DNA from: Campylobacter porcelli
GTDB lineage: Bacteria; Campylobacterota; Campylobacteria; Campylobacterales; Campylobacteraceae
NCBI RefSeq assembly: GCF_002139855.1
Contig: NZ_CP018789.1
Span: 558,001-622,000 of the forward strand
DNA length: 64,000 nucleotides
Direction: 5' to 3'
Part shown: piece by piece, positions 1 to 9,297 of the stretch
How positions within the stretch are numbered: the first letter of the stretch is position 1
How the letters are laid out: every line of letters starts with the position of its first letter
Position numbers and translations under genes: made by a program
Notes under the pieces: generated by a model
What the model was told of the DNA's origin: nothing
The model's input: only the letters and a program-made list of their open reading frames with translations
Databases searched by the model: none

Positions 1-3
1 GAT

Positions 4-1032
4 TTGGATAGGATTGTAGAGATTGAGAGAGTTAGCTTTGATGCTGAGTATGAGGTTAGTTTAAGGCCTTCAAGTTTTGCTGAATATATAGGTCAAGATA
101 AGATTAAGGCAAATTTAGAGGTTTTTATAGCTGCGGCTAAAAAGCGTGGCGAGTGTCTAGATCACGCCTTATTTTATGGGCCTCCAGGACTTGGGAAGAC
201 CACTTTGGCTCATATCATTGCTTCTAAGATGGAGGCAAATATCAAGATAACTTCAGCCCCAATGATAGAAAAAAGTGGCGATTTGGCTGCGATTTTGACA
301 AATTTAGAAGAGGGCGATGTGCTATTTATAGATGAAATCCACCGCCTTAGTCCAGCTATTGAAGAGGTGCTTTACTCAGCTATGGAGGATTTTCGGCTTG
401 ATATTATCATAGGTAGCGGCCCAGCAGCTCAAACTATTAAGATTGATATTCCTAAATTTACTCTAATAGGCGCTACGACTAGAGCTGGCATGATCTCAGC
501 ACCACTTCGTGATCGCTTTGGAATGCAGTTTAGATTGCAGTTTTATAGTGCTGATGAGCTAGGGGAGATTATATCCTTAGCAGCAAATAAATTAGGCAAG
601 GCTACTAGTAAAGATGCTAGTTTAGAAATAGCAAGGCGTAGTCGTGGAACGCCTAGAATAGCACTTAGATTGCTTAGAAGAATTAGGGATTTTGCTGAAG
701 TGGCTGATGAGAGTAACATCAGCTCTAAAAGGGCTAAGATGGCGCTTGATAGCCTAGGGGTAAATGAGCTGGGATTTGATGAGATGGATCTAAAATATCT
801 TAATATCTTAGCATACTCTACTCGTGCTTTGGGGCTTTCTACTATAGCTGCGGCTTTGAGCGAAGATGAGGGCACTATAGAAGATGTAATTGAGCCATAT
901 CTATTAAGCAATGGATATATACAAAGGACCGCAAAGGGTAGAATACTAAGCGATCAAACTTATAAAATTTTTGGCAAACAGCCGCCAAAGCATATGATTA
1001 ATGAGTCTGATAAAGGGCTTTTTGATGAGTGA
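4..1032 (+). CDS. ruvB: Holliday junction branch migration ATPase RuvB
   Basis: RuvB is the hexameric AAA+ motor that drives branch migration of Holliday junctions with RuvA, ahead of cleavage by RuvC. The 342-residue protein shows Walker A GPPGLGKT at residues 59-66, Walker B with DEIH at 110-113, the sensor-1 region with GATTRAG, and a C-terminal winged-helix region, all at normal RuvB length. The start is a TTG three bases into the window. The N-terminus MDRIVEIE matches the start I remember for Campylobacter RuvB, so the gene is probably complete, although the upstream ribosome-binding site lies outside the window. The next gene begins inside its last codons, which suggests co-transcription. 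Confidence 0.95.
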   Translation: MDRIVEIERVSFDAEYEVSLRPSSFAEYIGQDKIKANLEVFIAAAKKRGECLDHALFYGPPGLGKTTLAHIIASKMEANIKITSAPMIEKSGDLAAILTNLEEGDVLFIDEIHRLSPAIEEVLYSAMEDFRLDIIIGSGPAAQTIKIDIPKFTLIGATTRAGMISAPLRDRFGMQFRLQFYSADELGEIISLAANKLGKATSKDASLEIARRSRGTPRIALRLLRRIRDFAEVADESNISSKRAKMALDSLGVNELGFDEMDLKYLNILAYSTRALGLSTIAAALSEDEGTIEDVIEPYLLSNGYIQRTAKGRILSDQTYKIFGKQPPKHMINESDKGLFDE

Positions 1033-2062
1033 AAAATTACGCACTAGCAAGGTATTTTACTCTGGATTTTTGCTTGTTTTATTGGCGGCTTTATTGTATC
1101 TTTTTAAAGATTATTTGATGACTATGTCAATTGGGATTTTGCTAGCTATATCAACTCTAAGCATTCAAAAATTTAGCCTAAAAATAAGCAAAAATAGCCA
1201 AATTTTAGCCACTATCATTACTATGATTATCCTTTTTGCTATATTTTGTTTGCCATTTTTTTATCTTATATTTTCATTAATAAAATATATCTCAAATTTA
1301 GATATAAATACCATAAATGAAACCATCAATCAGATTAAAAACTATAATATTATAATTTTGGATAAATTTGGATTTTTAGAGCCAAAAATTGTAGATTTCT
1401 TAGCTAATTTGGATTTAGAAGGGGTAGCGAAAAAATCCATAGAGTATCTTAGCTTAACCCTTAATAATGGCGTAAATTTCATTGTAGATATGGGATTTAT
1501 TATGATATTTATATTTTTTACTCACTATTATGGGGCTTATCTTAGTAGCTATGTGGCAAGTGTAGCGCCGATTGCAACTAAGGAGATAAAAGAGATATTT
1601 AGCGAAGTGGCAAATACTATGAGCGTGGTATTTTACTCCACAATTGCTAATATGCTATTACAAGGGGTTTTATTTGCTTTGATAGCTAGCTTTTATGGAT
1701 ATGATGGGGTGCTATTTGGAGTTTTATTTGCTTTTGCTTCGCTGATACCATTCGTGGGTGGGGCTTTGGTTTTTGTGCCACTTTGTATATATGAATTTGG
1801 TGTATCTGGATTGGCTAATGCCCTTATAATCGCAATTTATACTATAGTTGTAATATCTATTTTGGCCGATAATTTTATAAAGCCTTTGATTATTAAATTT
1901 ATTAGCTTTAGGCTTATTGGGGATAAGGCTAATATTAATGAGCTTTTAATATTTTTTGCTATGATGGCTGGGCTATCTAGTTTTGGATTTTGGGGGATTA
2001 TTTTAGGGCCAGCGATTTTGACGCTTTTTATAGCTTCTTTTGGGGTTTATTTAAAAAGATGA
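1025..2062 (+). CDS. AI-2E/PerM family membrane transporter
   Basis: A 345-residue polytopic membrane protein of the AI-2E exporter/PerM (UPF0118) family. Hydrophobic segments lie near residues 12-50, 60-85, 150-175 and through most of the C-terminal half. The C-terminal half carries the family's run of glycine-rich helices ([11 protein letters not shown], then a motif near [11 protein letters not shown] at the end). The substrate is unknown for most members, so a role in AI-2 or other export is only a family label. The start chosen is the ATG eight bases inside the end of ruvB, which gives MSEKLRTSK; an ATG 24 bases upstream is possible but would deepen the overlap. It overlaps the mlaE-like gene by ATGA, so translation is likely coupled. 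Confidence 0.85.
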   Translation: MSEKLRTSKVFYSGFLLVLLAALLYLFKDYLMTMSIGILLAISTLSIQKFSLKISKNSQILATIITMIILFAIFCLPFFYLIFSLIKYISNLDINTINETINQIKNYNIIILDKFGFLEPKIVDFLANLDLEGVAKKSIEYLSLTLNNGVNFIVDMGFIMIFIFFTHYYGAYLSSYVASVAPIATKEIKEIFSEVANTMSVVFYSTIANMLLQGVLFALIASFYGYDGVLFGVLFAFASLIPFVGGALVFVPLCIYEFGVSGLANALIIAIYTIVVISILADNFIKPLIIKFISFRLIGDKANINELLIFFAMMAGLSSFGFWGIILGPAILTLFIASFGVYLKR

Positions 2063-3126
2063 GTAAATTTGAGTTTGATGGCGATATACTGCGTCTATTT
2101 GGAAGATGGGATTATAGGATTAGCAAAGATGATTTAAGGAGATTAAAAGGCTTAAATCCATCTAAGATTGATCTTGCTAATTTAGAGCATATAGATTATG
2201 CTATGGCTATATTTTTTAGTAAAAATTTGGGCGAATTTGAGCTTATTAATTCTAATGATAAATTTGATAAAATTTTTGCTTTAGTGCGTGATAAGGGGAT
2301 TTTAAATTTAGCAATTGACAAGTCAAGGGATATAAATTTAATTGAGCAAGTTGGCAAATCAATCATCGATATACGGCTTAATATTATAAATTTTTGTATA
2401 TTTTTAGGGCAGTTTTTGTTTGTGTTGATCGCTGGATTTAAAGAGCCATTTAAGATTAGATTTCAAGAGCTTTCTAATCATATTAAAACTGCTGGTTTTG
2501 GGTCTGTGGGGATAGTGGGGCTTACTAGTTTTTTAATTGGTGTGGTTTTAGCCTATCAAGGTGCTAGTATGCTTAGTCAATTTGGTGCTAGTATCTATGT
2601 GGTGGATATTATGGGGATAATGACCTTGCGTGAGGTTGGGCCTTTGATAGCTGCGATTGTGATAGCTGGTAGGTCTGCTTCTAGCTATACAGCGCAAATT
2701 GGCGTGATGAAGATAACTGAAGAGATAGAAGCTATGAAAACTATGGGCTTTGATCCATTTAAATTTGTTGTTATGCCTAGGATTATGGCACTTATCATCG
2801 CTGTGCCTTTGGTGGTCTTTTTAGCCAATGCAATTAGCATTTTAGCCCAGATGATAGTGTGTAAAATATATTTAGATTTTAGCTTTTATGAGTATTTACA
2901 AAGATTTAAAGAGAGTGTGGAGCTAAGGCATTTTTTTGTAGGGATGATTAAGACGCCGTTTTTTGGTGCTGTAATTGGACTGATTGGTTGTATGAGGGGA
3001 TTTGAGGTTAGTGGAAGCACAAATAGTGTAGGTCAGCTAACTACTAAAAGCGTGGTAAATGCGATATTTTGGATTATTGCATTAGATGCGTTATTTTCAG
3101 TGATTTATACAGAGCTTGGCGTATGA
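2059..3126 (+). CDS. mlaE: MlaE-family ABC permease with N-terminal STAS-like domain
   Basis: Inner-membrane permease of an Mla/MCE-type lipid ABC transporter, which moves phospholipid between outer and inner membranes. Residues 1 to about 105 are soluble and look like a STAS/MlaB-type domain. The MlaE permease domain follows, with signatures such as EVGPLIAAIVIAGRSAS and EEIEAMKTMGFDP. At 355 residues it is about 100 longer than stand-alone MlaE, consistent with the fusion. The start ATG overlaps the previous stop (ATGA), and its own end overlaps the ATP-binding gene in the same way. A separate mlaB and mlaC are absent, as expected if the STAS module is fused; the missing MlaC is noted under findings. 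Confidence 0.88.
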   Translation: MSKFEFDGDILRLFGRWDYRISKDDLRRLKGLNPSKIDLANLEHIDYAMAIFFSKNLGEFELINSNDKFDKIFALVRDKGILNLAIDKSRDINLIEQVGKSIIDIRLNIINFCIFLGQFLFVLIAGFKEPFKIRFQELSNHIKTAGFGSVGIVGLTSFLIGVVLAYQGASMLSQFGASIYVVDIMGIMTLREVGPLIAAIVIAGRSASSYTAQIGVMKITEEIEAMKTMGFDPFKFVVMPRIMALIIAVPLVVFLANAISILAQMIVCKIYLDFSFYEYLQRFKESVELRHFFVGMIKTPFFGAVIGLIGCMRGFEVSGSTNSVGQLTTKSVVNAIFWIIALDALFSVIYTELGV

Positions 3127-3848
3127 TAGTTGGTAAAGATATAGTAACTACTTATAATGATAGAATCATTAATGATGGGGCAAATTTTCATATAAAAAGT
3201 GGTGAGATTTATGGTCTTTTGGGTGGGTCTGGAAGTGGTAAAACCACGCTTTTAAAAACCATGATATTTTTAAAAAAGCCAAGTAGCGGAAGTGTGAAGA
3301 TTGGCGGGGTGGATATTTGGAGAGCATCTTTAAAAGAGCAAGAGAGCATTAAGTTACAAATGGGGGTTATGTTTCAGTTTGGGGCGCTTTTTAGTAATAT
3401 GAGTGTTTTGGATAATATTGGAATTATGCTTAGGGAGTATAGTGAATTTAGCCAAAATGATATAGATGAAGTGGCTAAAATGTGGCTTATAAAAGTTGGA
3501 TTAAAACCAAATGCGATGAGTTTGTATCCTAGTGAGTTAAGTGGTGGAATGAAAAAGAGAGTGGCGTTAGCTAGGGCTTTAGCACTTAGTCCAAGGGTGC
3601 TATTTTTAGATGAGCCAAACTCCGGACTTGACCCTATAAGTGCTAGGGCGATGGATAGATTGATTTGTGAAATTAGAGATAGCTTGGGCGTTACCATAGT
3701 TATGGTAACTCACGATGTAGATAGTATATTTAATATTTTGGATAGATTTTTGATAGTGGATAATAAGAAGATTGTATTTGAGGGGGATTTAAAACAAGCT
3801 TTGGAATTTAAAGACAATCCATTAAAAGATCTATTTATGATGAGGTAG
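3123..3848 (+). CDS. mlaF: MlaF-type ABC transporter ATP-binding protein
   Basis: Cytoplasmic ATPase that powers the MlaE permease. The 241-residue protein has Walker A GGSGSGKTT near residues 36-44, a Q-loop in MFQFGALFSNMSV, the signature LSGGMKKRVALARAL, Walker B with LFLDEPNSGLDP, and the switch histidine in VTHD. The pattern QFGALF after the Q-loop is typical of the MlaF/Ttg2A branch. The start ATG overlaps the mlaE stop by three bases. The MCE gene follows three bases after its stop, so the four genes form one operon. Confidence 0.92.
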   Translation: MIVGKDIVTTYNDRIINDGANFHIKSGEIYGLLGGSGSGKTTLLKTMIFLKKPSSGSVKIGGVDIWRASLKEQESIKLQMGVMFQFGALFSNMSVLDNIGIMLREYSEFSQNDIDEVAKMWLIKVGLKPNAMSLYPSELSGGMKKRVALARALALSPRVLFLDEPNSGLDPISARAMDRLICEIRDSLGVTIVMVTHDVDSIFNILDRFLIVDNKKIVFEGDLKQALEFKDNPLKDLFMMR

Positions 3849-3851
3849 GAT

Positions 3852-4727
3852 ATGGAAAATAGAAATTCATACTTTATAGTCGGGCTATTTTTTTGCTTAG
3901 TTGTTGGCTTTATGGGGGTGTTTTTACTCTTTATGCAAGGGCATAATGGTAAGGATATGAGAGATTATTATATCGTTACAAAAGAGCTTCCAAATGGGAT
4001 TAAAAAAGATAGCGAAGTTCGCTTTATAGGGGTTCCAGTAGGATATGTGAAGGATATTTATTTTAGCAATCCAAGTCTAGCTACTATTGAAATTTGGCTT
4101 AGCGTAGATGATAATTTACCTATAAAAATCGATAGCAAAGCCATTGTAGAGAGATCTGGTATTAGCGGGATTGCTCATATTAATATCACAAAAGGTAGCG
4201 ATGAGGCTAGGGTATTTGATAAAAAAGAGCGAGCCGAGCTTATGATGGGTGAGGGCTTATTAGATAAAATTGGCTCTAAAACGGCAAATTTGACAGATAG
4301 CTTAGATAGGATTGCAAATAAGATTGATATATCTTTAAAGCAAGAGAATATAGATAAATTGATAAATTCGATTGATCGTTTAAATTCGCTTATGAATGTC
4401 ATAGCAAGTTATGAAAATTTGGAGAAAATTGATAATATTATATCAAACATAAATGGTATAACTAGCGATTTAAATGGGGCAAATTTACAAAATGTGATTT
4501 TAAATTTAGATAAAACTATAAATAGCGTAGGTGGGACTTGGGCTAGTATTGATAGTAGGGTCAAAGATGGACAAATGGATTTTAAATCCATCGTTGCCCC
4601 GACTTTGAATTTAGCCACTGATAGCATTTCGCAGCTAAATGATCTATTAATTCAGATAAAAAATAATTTAAATAATTTGGAGGATAATCCTTATGAGTTT
4701 TTCTTTAAAAATAGAGATGATAAGTAG
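3852..4727 (+). CDS. mlaD: MlaD/MCE-domain substrate-binding protein
   Basis: A 291-residue protein with one N-terminal membrane helix (about residues 8-28) followed by an MCE domain (about 38-115) containing VRFIGVPVGYVKDI, the conserved MCE core. Such proteins form hexameric rings in the periplasm that hold or conduct lipids for MlaE/MlaF. The C-terminal part (about 135-285) is helical, rich in Asn, Ile and Leu with heptad-like spacing. That fits the needle or coiled-coil tails of longer MCE proteins, and the protein is longer than E. coli MlaD (about 183 residues). The gene follows the ATPase by three bases. The next gene's ribosome-binding site and start lie inside its 3' end. Confidence 0.87.
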   Translation: MENRNSYFIVGLFFCLVVGFMGVFLLFMQGHNGKDMRDYYIVTKELPNGIKKDSEVRFIGVPVGYVKDIYFSNPSLATIEIWLSVDDNLPIKIDSKAIVERSGISGIAHINITKGSDEARVFDKKERAELMMGEGLLDKIGSKTANLTDSLDRIANKIDISLKQENIDKLINSIDRLNSLMNVIASYENLEKIDNIISNINGITSDLNGANLQNVILNLDKTINSVGGTWASIDSRVKDGQMDFKSIVAPTLNLATDSISQLNDLLIQIKNNLNNLEDNPYEFFFKNRDDK

Positions 4728-5259
4728 AATTTTTGCAAGTTTAGTTTTAGCATTTATCCTAAGTGGCTGCCTAGCTAAAGATGCATCAAAATTAGATTAC
4801 TACGAGCTTGGATATGATGATAGTAATAAAAATTTAATTTGCGATAGACGAGCCGATACATTTATAAAATTATCATATATCAAGGTACAAAATGGCTACG
4901 ATAGTAGAGATATTATCATTAAAGATGGTATTAATATATCTAAAATGGAAAATGTAAAATATATCTCCAGCCCAAAAGATATGCTTAAGAAGGCCTTTGA
5001 GCTATATCTATATAATAACTGTCATTTAAAGCTAAGTAGCCAAGCGAAATTGCAACTTGGCTTAAATATAATTGAGATGAGTATTAGAGATGATTATGCT
5101 TTTATCCAGATTGCTTTAGAGCTAAAAGATTGCGATAAGATGGTATTAAGCGATATAGTAACAATCCAGCAAGATTATGAAGCCAACCCTATAAGTGCTT
5201 TAAATTTAGCCTTAAACAAGGCTTTAGAGCGTATTCATAGCTTGGTATTGGGCTTATAA
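4693..5259 (+). CDS. Mla/MCE-associated auxiliary lipoprotein
   Basis: A 188-residue predicted lipoprotein with a hydrophobic signal ending in a lipobox, LSGC at residues 23-26, so Cys26 would be lipidated by Lgt. Position as last gene of an MlaE-F-D cluster, and size, match the ABC-type transport auxiliary lipoproteins (PqiC/LptE-like) that accompany MCE systems and are thought to contact the outer membrane. The start at 4693 is favoured by GGAGG at 4679-4683 with nine bases of spacing. This makes a 35-base overlap with mlaD, and an internal ATG at 4717 is a weaker alternative. The family assignment rests on context and the lipobox more than on strong motifs. Confidence 0.75.
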   Translation: MSFSLKIEMISRIFASLVLAFILSGCLAKDASKLDYYELGYDDSNKNLICDRRADTFIKLSYIKVQNGYDSRDIIIKDGINISKMENVKYISSPKDMLKKAFELYLYNNCHLKLSSQAKLQLGLNIIEMSIRDDYAFIQIALELKDCDKMVLSDIVTIQQDYEANPISALNLALNKALERIHSLVLGL

Positions 5260-5407
5260 ATTTTAAATTTGATCTGTTGATAGTGCTATTTGCGGTGAGA
5301 TATTTTGCTATTTTTATATAGATTAAGGTGGTTAAATTAATATTAGCGTAAGGTTATTTTAAATTTATCTATTATTATAAGGCTGAATTTAAATAGTATT
5401 ATAAAAT

Positions 5408-5429
5408 CAAGCCTAGAAATTTAGGCTTG
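5408..5429 (-). terminator. Hairpin terminator after the lgt cluster
   Basis: Perfect 8-base-pair stem CAAGCCTA/TAGGCTTG with a six-base loop. On the minus strand it is followed by a T-rich stretch (ATTTTAT). It begins eight bases after the stop of the small minus-strand gene at 5438, so it ends that transcript; it may also stop reading from the Mla operon. The rest of 5260-5407 is AT-rich with no gene I can support. Confidence 0.65.
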
Positions 5430-5437
5430 AGAGATTA

Positions 5438-5683
5438 TTATTCAGGTTTTACAGTCTCTACGATCTCTTTTTGACAAGTCTCCATATCCACTTGTTCTAA
5501 AGTAGTGATAATTCCCATACCTATACCCACCCAACTACCACCGCTTGGCTGTTTAAAGCTAGTAAATTTTGTCCCCTTTTTTGAATTTAAATAGCTTAAA
5601 GTGGCTAAATTATCATTGCCACTATATCGGCCTCTATTTTTTAGTAAATTTAAGCCAAAAGTATAGCCAAAGACCAAAGCCAA
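5438..5683 (-). CDS. Small conserved-looking protein downstream of lgt, function unknown
   Basis: An open frame of up to 81 residues that starts inside the 3' end of lgt (50-base overlap, different frame) and stops eight bases before a strong hairpin. The C-terminal 55 residues look like a folded small protein: a polar stretch with [19 protein letters not shown], a Gly-rich hydrophobic helix ([14 protein letters not shown]) and an acidic tail. No ATG, GTG or TTG lies in frame between the lgt stop and this core, so translation would start within lgt (ATG at 5683 or TTG just after), probably by coupling. I do not recognise a function. The terminator position is the main support that this is expressed. 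Confidence 0.5.
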   Translation of the reverse strand: MALVFGYTFGLNLLKNRGRYSGNDNLATLSYLNSKKGTKFTSFKQPSGGSWVGIGMGIITTLEQVDMETCQKEIVETVKPE

Positions 5684-6449
5684 ACATAATAATAGATAGA
5701 ATTTGCCCCATACTTAGCCCAAATGCTACAAATCCAATACCAAAATCAGGCTCTCTATAAAATTCACAGATAAATCGCATAATCGGATAAAGCATAGCAT
5801 AAAGGGCGATTAATTCGCCATTAAATCTCTTATAACGCCTATAAAGGTATAAAATAATAAATATCGCCACCCCTTCAAGCACAGCTTCATATATCTGACT
5901 AGGATGGCGAAGCGCTCCAGCACTCATCACACCCCAGCTTACATCCGTTACACGACCTATTAACTCTTGATTTAAAAAGTTGCCAATCCTGCCAAATATA
6001 TAACCTAAAGGCACACTAATAGCCACAAGGTCTAAATATAAAAGTATATTTTGTTTAAATACACGGCAAAATAGCAAGGTAGCAACGACAAATCCGATCA
6101 CCGCACCATGATAGCTCATACCTCTAATCCCTACAAATTCGCCATTAGCAAAGGGATTAAATATCTGCCACGGATGGGTAAGGTAGTATAGTGTATTTGG
6201 GTCATATATGATGATATATCCTATCCTAGCTCCCAAAATTACGCCAATCTCAACCCAAAAAAAGTAGCTGTCCAAAAGTGAATTTGAGATAGCAATCTTA
6301 TCTTTTTTGACAAAATATTTAGCAGCCCAAAGTGCGATTAATAGGGCCAAAACATACATAATTCCATACCAATGCACATTTATTCCAAATAGGCTAAATG
6401 CCACTGGGTTCATATTTAAATAGATTAAATTCCAGCTATTTAATATCAA
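5634..6449 (-). CDS. lgt: Prolipoprotein diacylglyceryl transferase
   Basis: Lgt transfers diacylglycerol from phosphatidylglycerol to the lipobox cysteine of prolipoproteins at the inner membrane, the first step of lipoprotein maturation. The 271-residue polytopic protein carries the family core HWYGIMY near the N-terminus, [13 protein letters not shown] (the Lgt HGG-like catalytic region) and [14 protein letters not shown], the Lgt signature, followed by HPSQIYEA. The start ATG at 6449 gives the N-terminal length expected for Campylobacter Lgt. It overlaps the upstream gene's end by 14 bases. Substrates in this window include the lipoproteins at 4693 and 51128, and lnt at the window's right edge completes the pathway. 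Confidence 0.95.
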   Translation of the reverse strand: MILNSWNLIYLNMNPVAFSLFGINVHWYGIMYVLALLIALWAAKYFVKKDKIAISNSLLDSYFFWVEIGVILGARIGYIIIYDPNTLYYLTHPWQIFNPFANGEFVGIRGMSYHGAVIGFVVATLLFCRVFKQNILLYLDLVAISVPLGYIFGRIGNFLNQELIGRVTDVSWGVMSAGALRHPSQIYEAVLEGVAIFIILYLYRRYKRFNGELIALYAMLYPIMRFICEFYREPDFGIGFVAFGLSMGQILSIIMFGFGLWLYFWLKFTKK

Positions 6450-6987
6450 TTTTAAGCCCCAAATTTACCTTAATTGTTTTGATGAAGTCTATTATCAATT
6501 CAGCCATAGCTTGATAATATGGCGTTTTGGCGTTATATCTTAAAAATTTAGCAAATAGTATAAGGCTAGGAAGGAAAAAATCTACCAAATACAGCCCTAG
6601 CAAAGCGTGGGTTTTATCATTTGTGTCATTTTTAAATATCACTCCAAGAAGTGAAAACATATTCGATATATGCGTATCTCGAAGGTGAGAAAAAGGCTTA
6701 TTAAAATTTATCTGTTTATAAAAATTATTTATATCTTCATCGCTGATTTGCTTAAAAAATTTTAAAGAACAAGCACCCTTAAAGCTATCTAAATCCGCTA
6801 CAATCTCACTAGCAGTGCAATGCGATAAGGTTTTGGCTAAAAGCTCATTGCCTTTAGCATTTTCTGGATTTTGTGTTTTTAAAACCCAATTTGGCTTTAG
6901 TTTTTTAAGAGCCTCATCTGTGATGGCATTTGCAAAATTAGTTGCAAAAATCATACAAATCATGGAGTATGCGTCAGCTACTTTCAT
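6436..6987 (-). CDS. Hypothetical helical protein, possibly TorD-like
   Basis: A 183-residue protein without signal peptide, all-helical in appearance. I do not recognise it with certainty. The second half (a His-Ile-Ser stretch, then [20 protein letters not shown], and a final Tyr-Tyr-Gln-Ala-Met-Ala helix) loosely resembles the layout of TorD/DmsD-type cytoplasmic chaperones of molybdoenzymes, but no molybdoenzyme gene is nearby and the match is weak. The stop lies 14 bases inside lgt, so the two are probably co-transcribed. Confidence 0.7.
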   Translation of the reverse strand: MKVADAYSMICMIFATNFANAITDEALKKLKPNWVLKTQNPENAKGNELLAKTLSHCTASEIVADLDSFKGACSLKFFKQISDEDINNFYKQINFNKPFSHLRDTHISNMFSLLGVIFKNDTNDKTHALLGLYLVDFFLPSLILFAKFLRYNAKTPYYQAMAELIIDFIKTIKVNLGLKIDIK

Positions 6988-7028
6988 AAATTTCCTTAAA
7001 TTTTTGGCTGATTTTAGCTAAATTTTGC

Positions 7029-7126
7029 TTAAAACTCAGACAAACTTTTGATCGCATCTATACCATATTTTTTTGAATTTCGATTATAGCGTTATCAATT
7101 TTACTATCGTATTGATAAAAACGCAT
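7029..7126 (-). pseudogene. Decayed 3' fragment of an unidentified gene
   Basis: Downstream of copA, a short minus-strand frame begins at an ATG (7124-7126) and reads about 22 codons to a stop. Adding one base to the seven-T run at 7068-7074 (an A run on the coding strand) would extend it to a coding-like tail containing KKYGIDAIKSLSEF before a stop at 7029. The resulting end, with a basic amphipathic helix and a K-Y/F-G-x-D-A-I pattern, recalls the C-terminal tails of Y-family DNA polymerases. That identity is a guess. No other part of such a gene is present, so if real this is a relic. Confidence 0.25.
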
Positions 7127-7150
7127 CAAGATTAAAGTGAATAAACATAA

Positions 7151-9289
7151 TTAAATTTTACTAAGCTTTAATCTTAGTGAGTTTAAAACTACGCTAATAG
7201 AGCTAAGACTCATAGCAAATGCCGCCCACATAGGTGTAAGATGAATTCCAAAAGATGGCTCCAAAACCCCAGCGGCAATAGGGATACAAATGGCATTATA
7301 GCCAAATGCCCATATCAAATTTTGCTTTATGGTATCGCTACTTTTTTTGGCTAAATTTATGCTTTTTATCACGCCATTTAGATTATTTTGCATTAAGATT
7401 ATATCCGCACTATTTTTAGCTAGATCACTCCCAGAATTCATCGCTATTGATATATCAGCACTTTTCAAAGCAGCTGCGTCATTGATCCCATCAGCGATGA
7501 AAGCGACCTTGCCAGACTCTTTTAACCTCTCTATAATCTCATATTTTTGCTGTGGTAAAACCTCGCTATATACCATCTCTATTCCAAGCTTTTTGGCTAC
7601 TTCGTTGCTTATTTTTTGGTTATCTCCACTTAGGATAACAGGGGTGATATTTTGCGATTTTAGAGTATCTATAATCTCTTTTGCCTCAGGTTTTATAGTA
7701 TCGCTAATTGCGATATATCCGCTAAACTCGCCACCTATTGCTACTAGGACGATGCCATATCCGACTTCTATTTTTTGCTCTATGATGGCTTTATTATTTT
7801 CATCTATGAATACTGAATTTAAGCTTAATAATCTCTCATTACCAATTAAAATATTATCGCCTTTAATCCCAAGCCCGCTGATATACTCAAATTTAGCTTG
7901 AAATTTGGTATCTACAAGCTCTTTTGCGTATTGTGCTATTGCTTTTGAGATTGGATGAGAGTTTAATGATGAAATGCTAGCTACTAAAGATAAGCTCTCT
8001 TTATTTAAATTTGTCTCTATCACGCTAATATCGCCAGTTGTGATTGTCCCAGTTTTATCAAATACAGCAAATTTGAGATTGCTAAACTGCTCTAGAGCTG
8101 CTGGATTTTTGATTAAAATGGAGTGTTTTAAGGCTAAAGATATAGCGCAAACTATAGCAATTGGAGTAGCAAGTCCAAGTGCGCAAGGGCATGAGATTAT
8201 TAGCACACAAATCGCACTCAAAGCGCCTTGAAATGGCATACCCATAATCGCCCATATATAAAATGTAGCCACCGCTATAGCTACTATGCTAGGGACGAAA
8301 ATATTTGCTATTTTATCTGCTAGTTTGGATATGGCTAATTTTTTGCTCGCTGCGGTTTGTATAAGCTCTAATATCTGTGCTAGTAGGGTTGAATTTGGGC
8401 TTTTAGTAACTCTTATTAGTATATGACCATTACAAACCAAAGTCCCACTATAAACCTCTTGAGCTATACTGCGATAAACAGGCAAACTCTCGCCATTTAT
8501 AGCACTTGTATCAATCTCAGCTCCACCATTTTCTATCACACCATCGCATGGGATTATGGAGCCTGTTTTGACTAAAACTATATCACCAATTTTAAGCTTA
8601 CTTGCTACTATCTCCTTAGCACTGCCATCGCTTGTGATGATAAAGGCTTTGGCTGGACTTAGGTCGATTAAGGCTTTTAGATGCGATGAAGCCATAGCTT
8701 TAGCCTTACTCTCTAGGTATCTACCAAGCAAGACAAAAGAGATAATCATAGTCGCACCGCTAAAGTAGAGGTAGTTTAAATTCAATGGGATATAGCTATT
8801 AAAAATTGTCGCAAAAATAGAGTAGCAAAAAGCACAAAAAGTGCCTAAAAATATCAATACATTCATATCATAATTTTGCTCTTTTAAGCTTTTTATAGCA
8901 TGCCAATAAAATCCAAATCCACAATAAAACACCCCAATAGCGGCCAAAATAGCCATTAACCACGCTAAATCATATTGGCTCATCTCTATCCACATTAAAA
9001 TCATGCTTATAATTATGGAGATTATAAATTTATTTTGGTAGCTTTTTAGCTCCTTTTTTTGGGCTATTTCTAAATCACTTTGACTACTTTGTATGCTAAA
9101 TCCAAGCTTAATAATCTTATCTTTAAGTGCTTGGATATTATCCTCTTTGTCATATTCAAATACACCGCAATGAGTGTTAAAATCGATATTTGCAGATTTA
9201 ATTCCTGGTATTTTTAAGGCAGATTTGGCGATGGAATTTGCACAATTTACACAGCTCATTCCGCTAATTTTTAGCTCAATCTTATTCAA
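7151..9289 (-). CDS. copA: Copper-translocating P1B-type ATPase CopA
   Basis: Inner-membrane pump that exports Cu(I) at the cost of ATP. The 712-residue protein has an N-terminal heavy-metal-associated domain with GMSCVNC (Cys13, Cys16). Eight expected membrane helices follow, including the CPC metal site at residues 367-369. The phosphorylation motif DKTGT has its Asp at 411; the nucleotide-binding domain carries the SHP motif (NSHPISKA), and the hinge has GDGIND-like ADGINDAAAL. Length and order are those of a one-HMA CopA. A CopZ-like chaperone gene ends eight bases upstream of its start, so the two form a copper operon. No CueR- or CsoR-type regulator is adjacent. Confidence 0.94.
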   Translation of the reverse strand: MNKIELKISGMSCVNCANSIAKSALKIPGIKSANIDFNTHCGVFEYDKEDNIQALKDKIIKLGFSIQSSQSDLEIAQKKELKSYQNKFIISIIISMILMWIEMSQYDLAWLMAILAAIGVFYCGFGFYWHAIKSLKEQNYDMNVLIFLGTFCAFCYSIFATIFNSYIPLNLNYLYFSGATMIISFVLLGRYLESKAKAMASSHLKALIDLSPAKAFIITSDGSAKEIVASKLKIGDIVLVKTGSIIPCDGVIENGGAEIDTSAINGESLPVYRSIAQEVYSGTLVCNGHILIRVTKSPNSTLLAQILELIQTAASKKLAISKLADKIANIFVPSIVAIAVATFYIWAIMGMPFQGALSAICVLIISCPCALGLATPIAIVCAISLALKHSILIKNPAALEQFSNLKFAVFDKTGTITTGDISVIETNLNKESLSLVASISSLNSHPISKAIAQYAKELVDTKFQAKFEYISGLGIKGDNILIGNERLLSLNSVFIDENNKAIIEQKIEVGYGIVLVAIGGEFSGYIAISDTIKPEAKEIIDTLKSQNITPVILSGDNQKISNEVAKKLGIEMVYSEVLPQQKYEIIERLKESGKVAFIADGINDAAALKSADISIAMNSGSDLAKNSADIILMQNNLNGVIKSINLAKKSSDTIKQNLIWAFGYNAICIPIAAGVLEPSFGIHLTPMWAAFAMSLSSISVVLNSLRLKLSKI

Positions 9290-9297
9290 GTCAAATC

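Noticed and set aside
1001-1024. Longer N-terminus for the AI-2E family protein starting at 1001
   Set aside because: It would extend the overlap with ruvB to 32 bases; the ATG at 1025 gives a normal short overlap.
7329-8768. Plus-strand open frames across copA, the longest 190 codons
   Set aside because: They lie antisense to a gene with all P-type ATPase motifs and show composition expected of an antisense frame.
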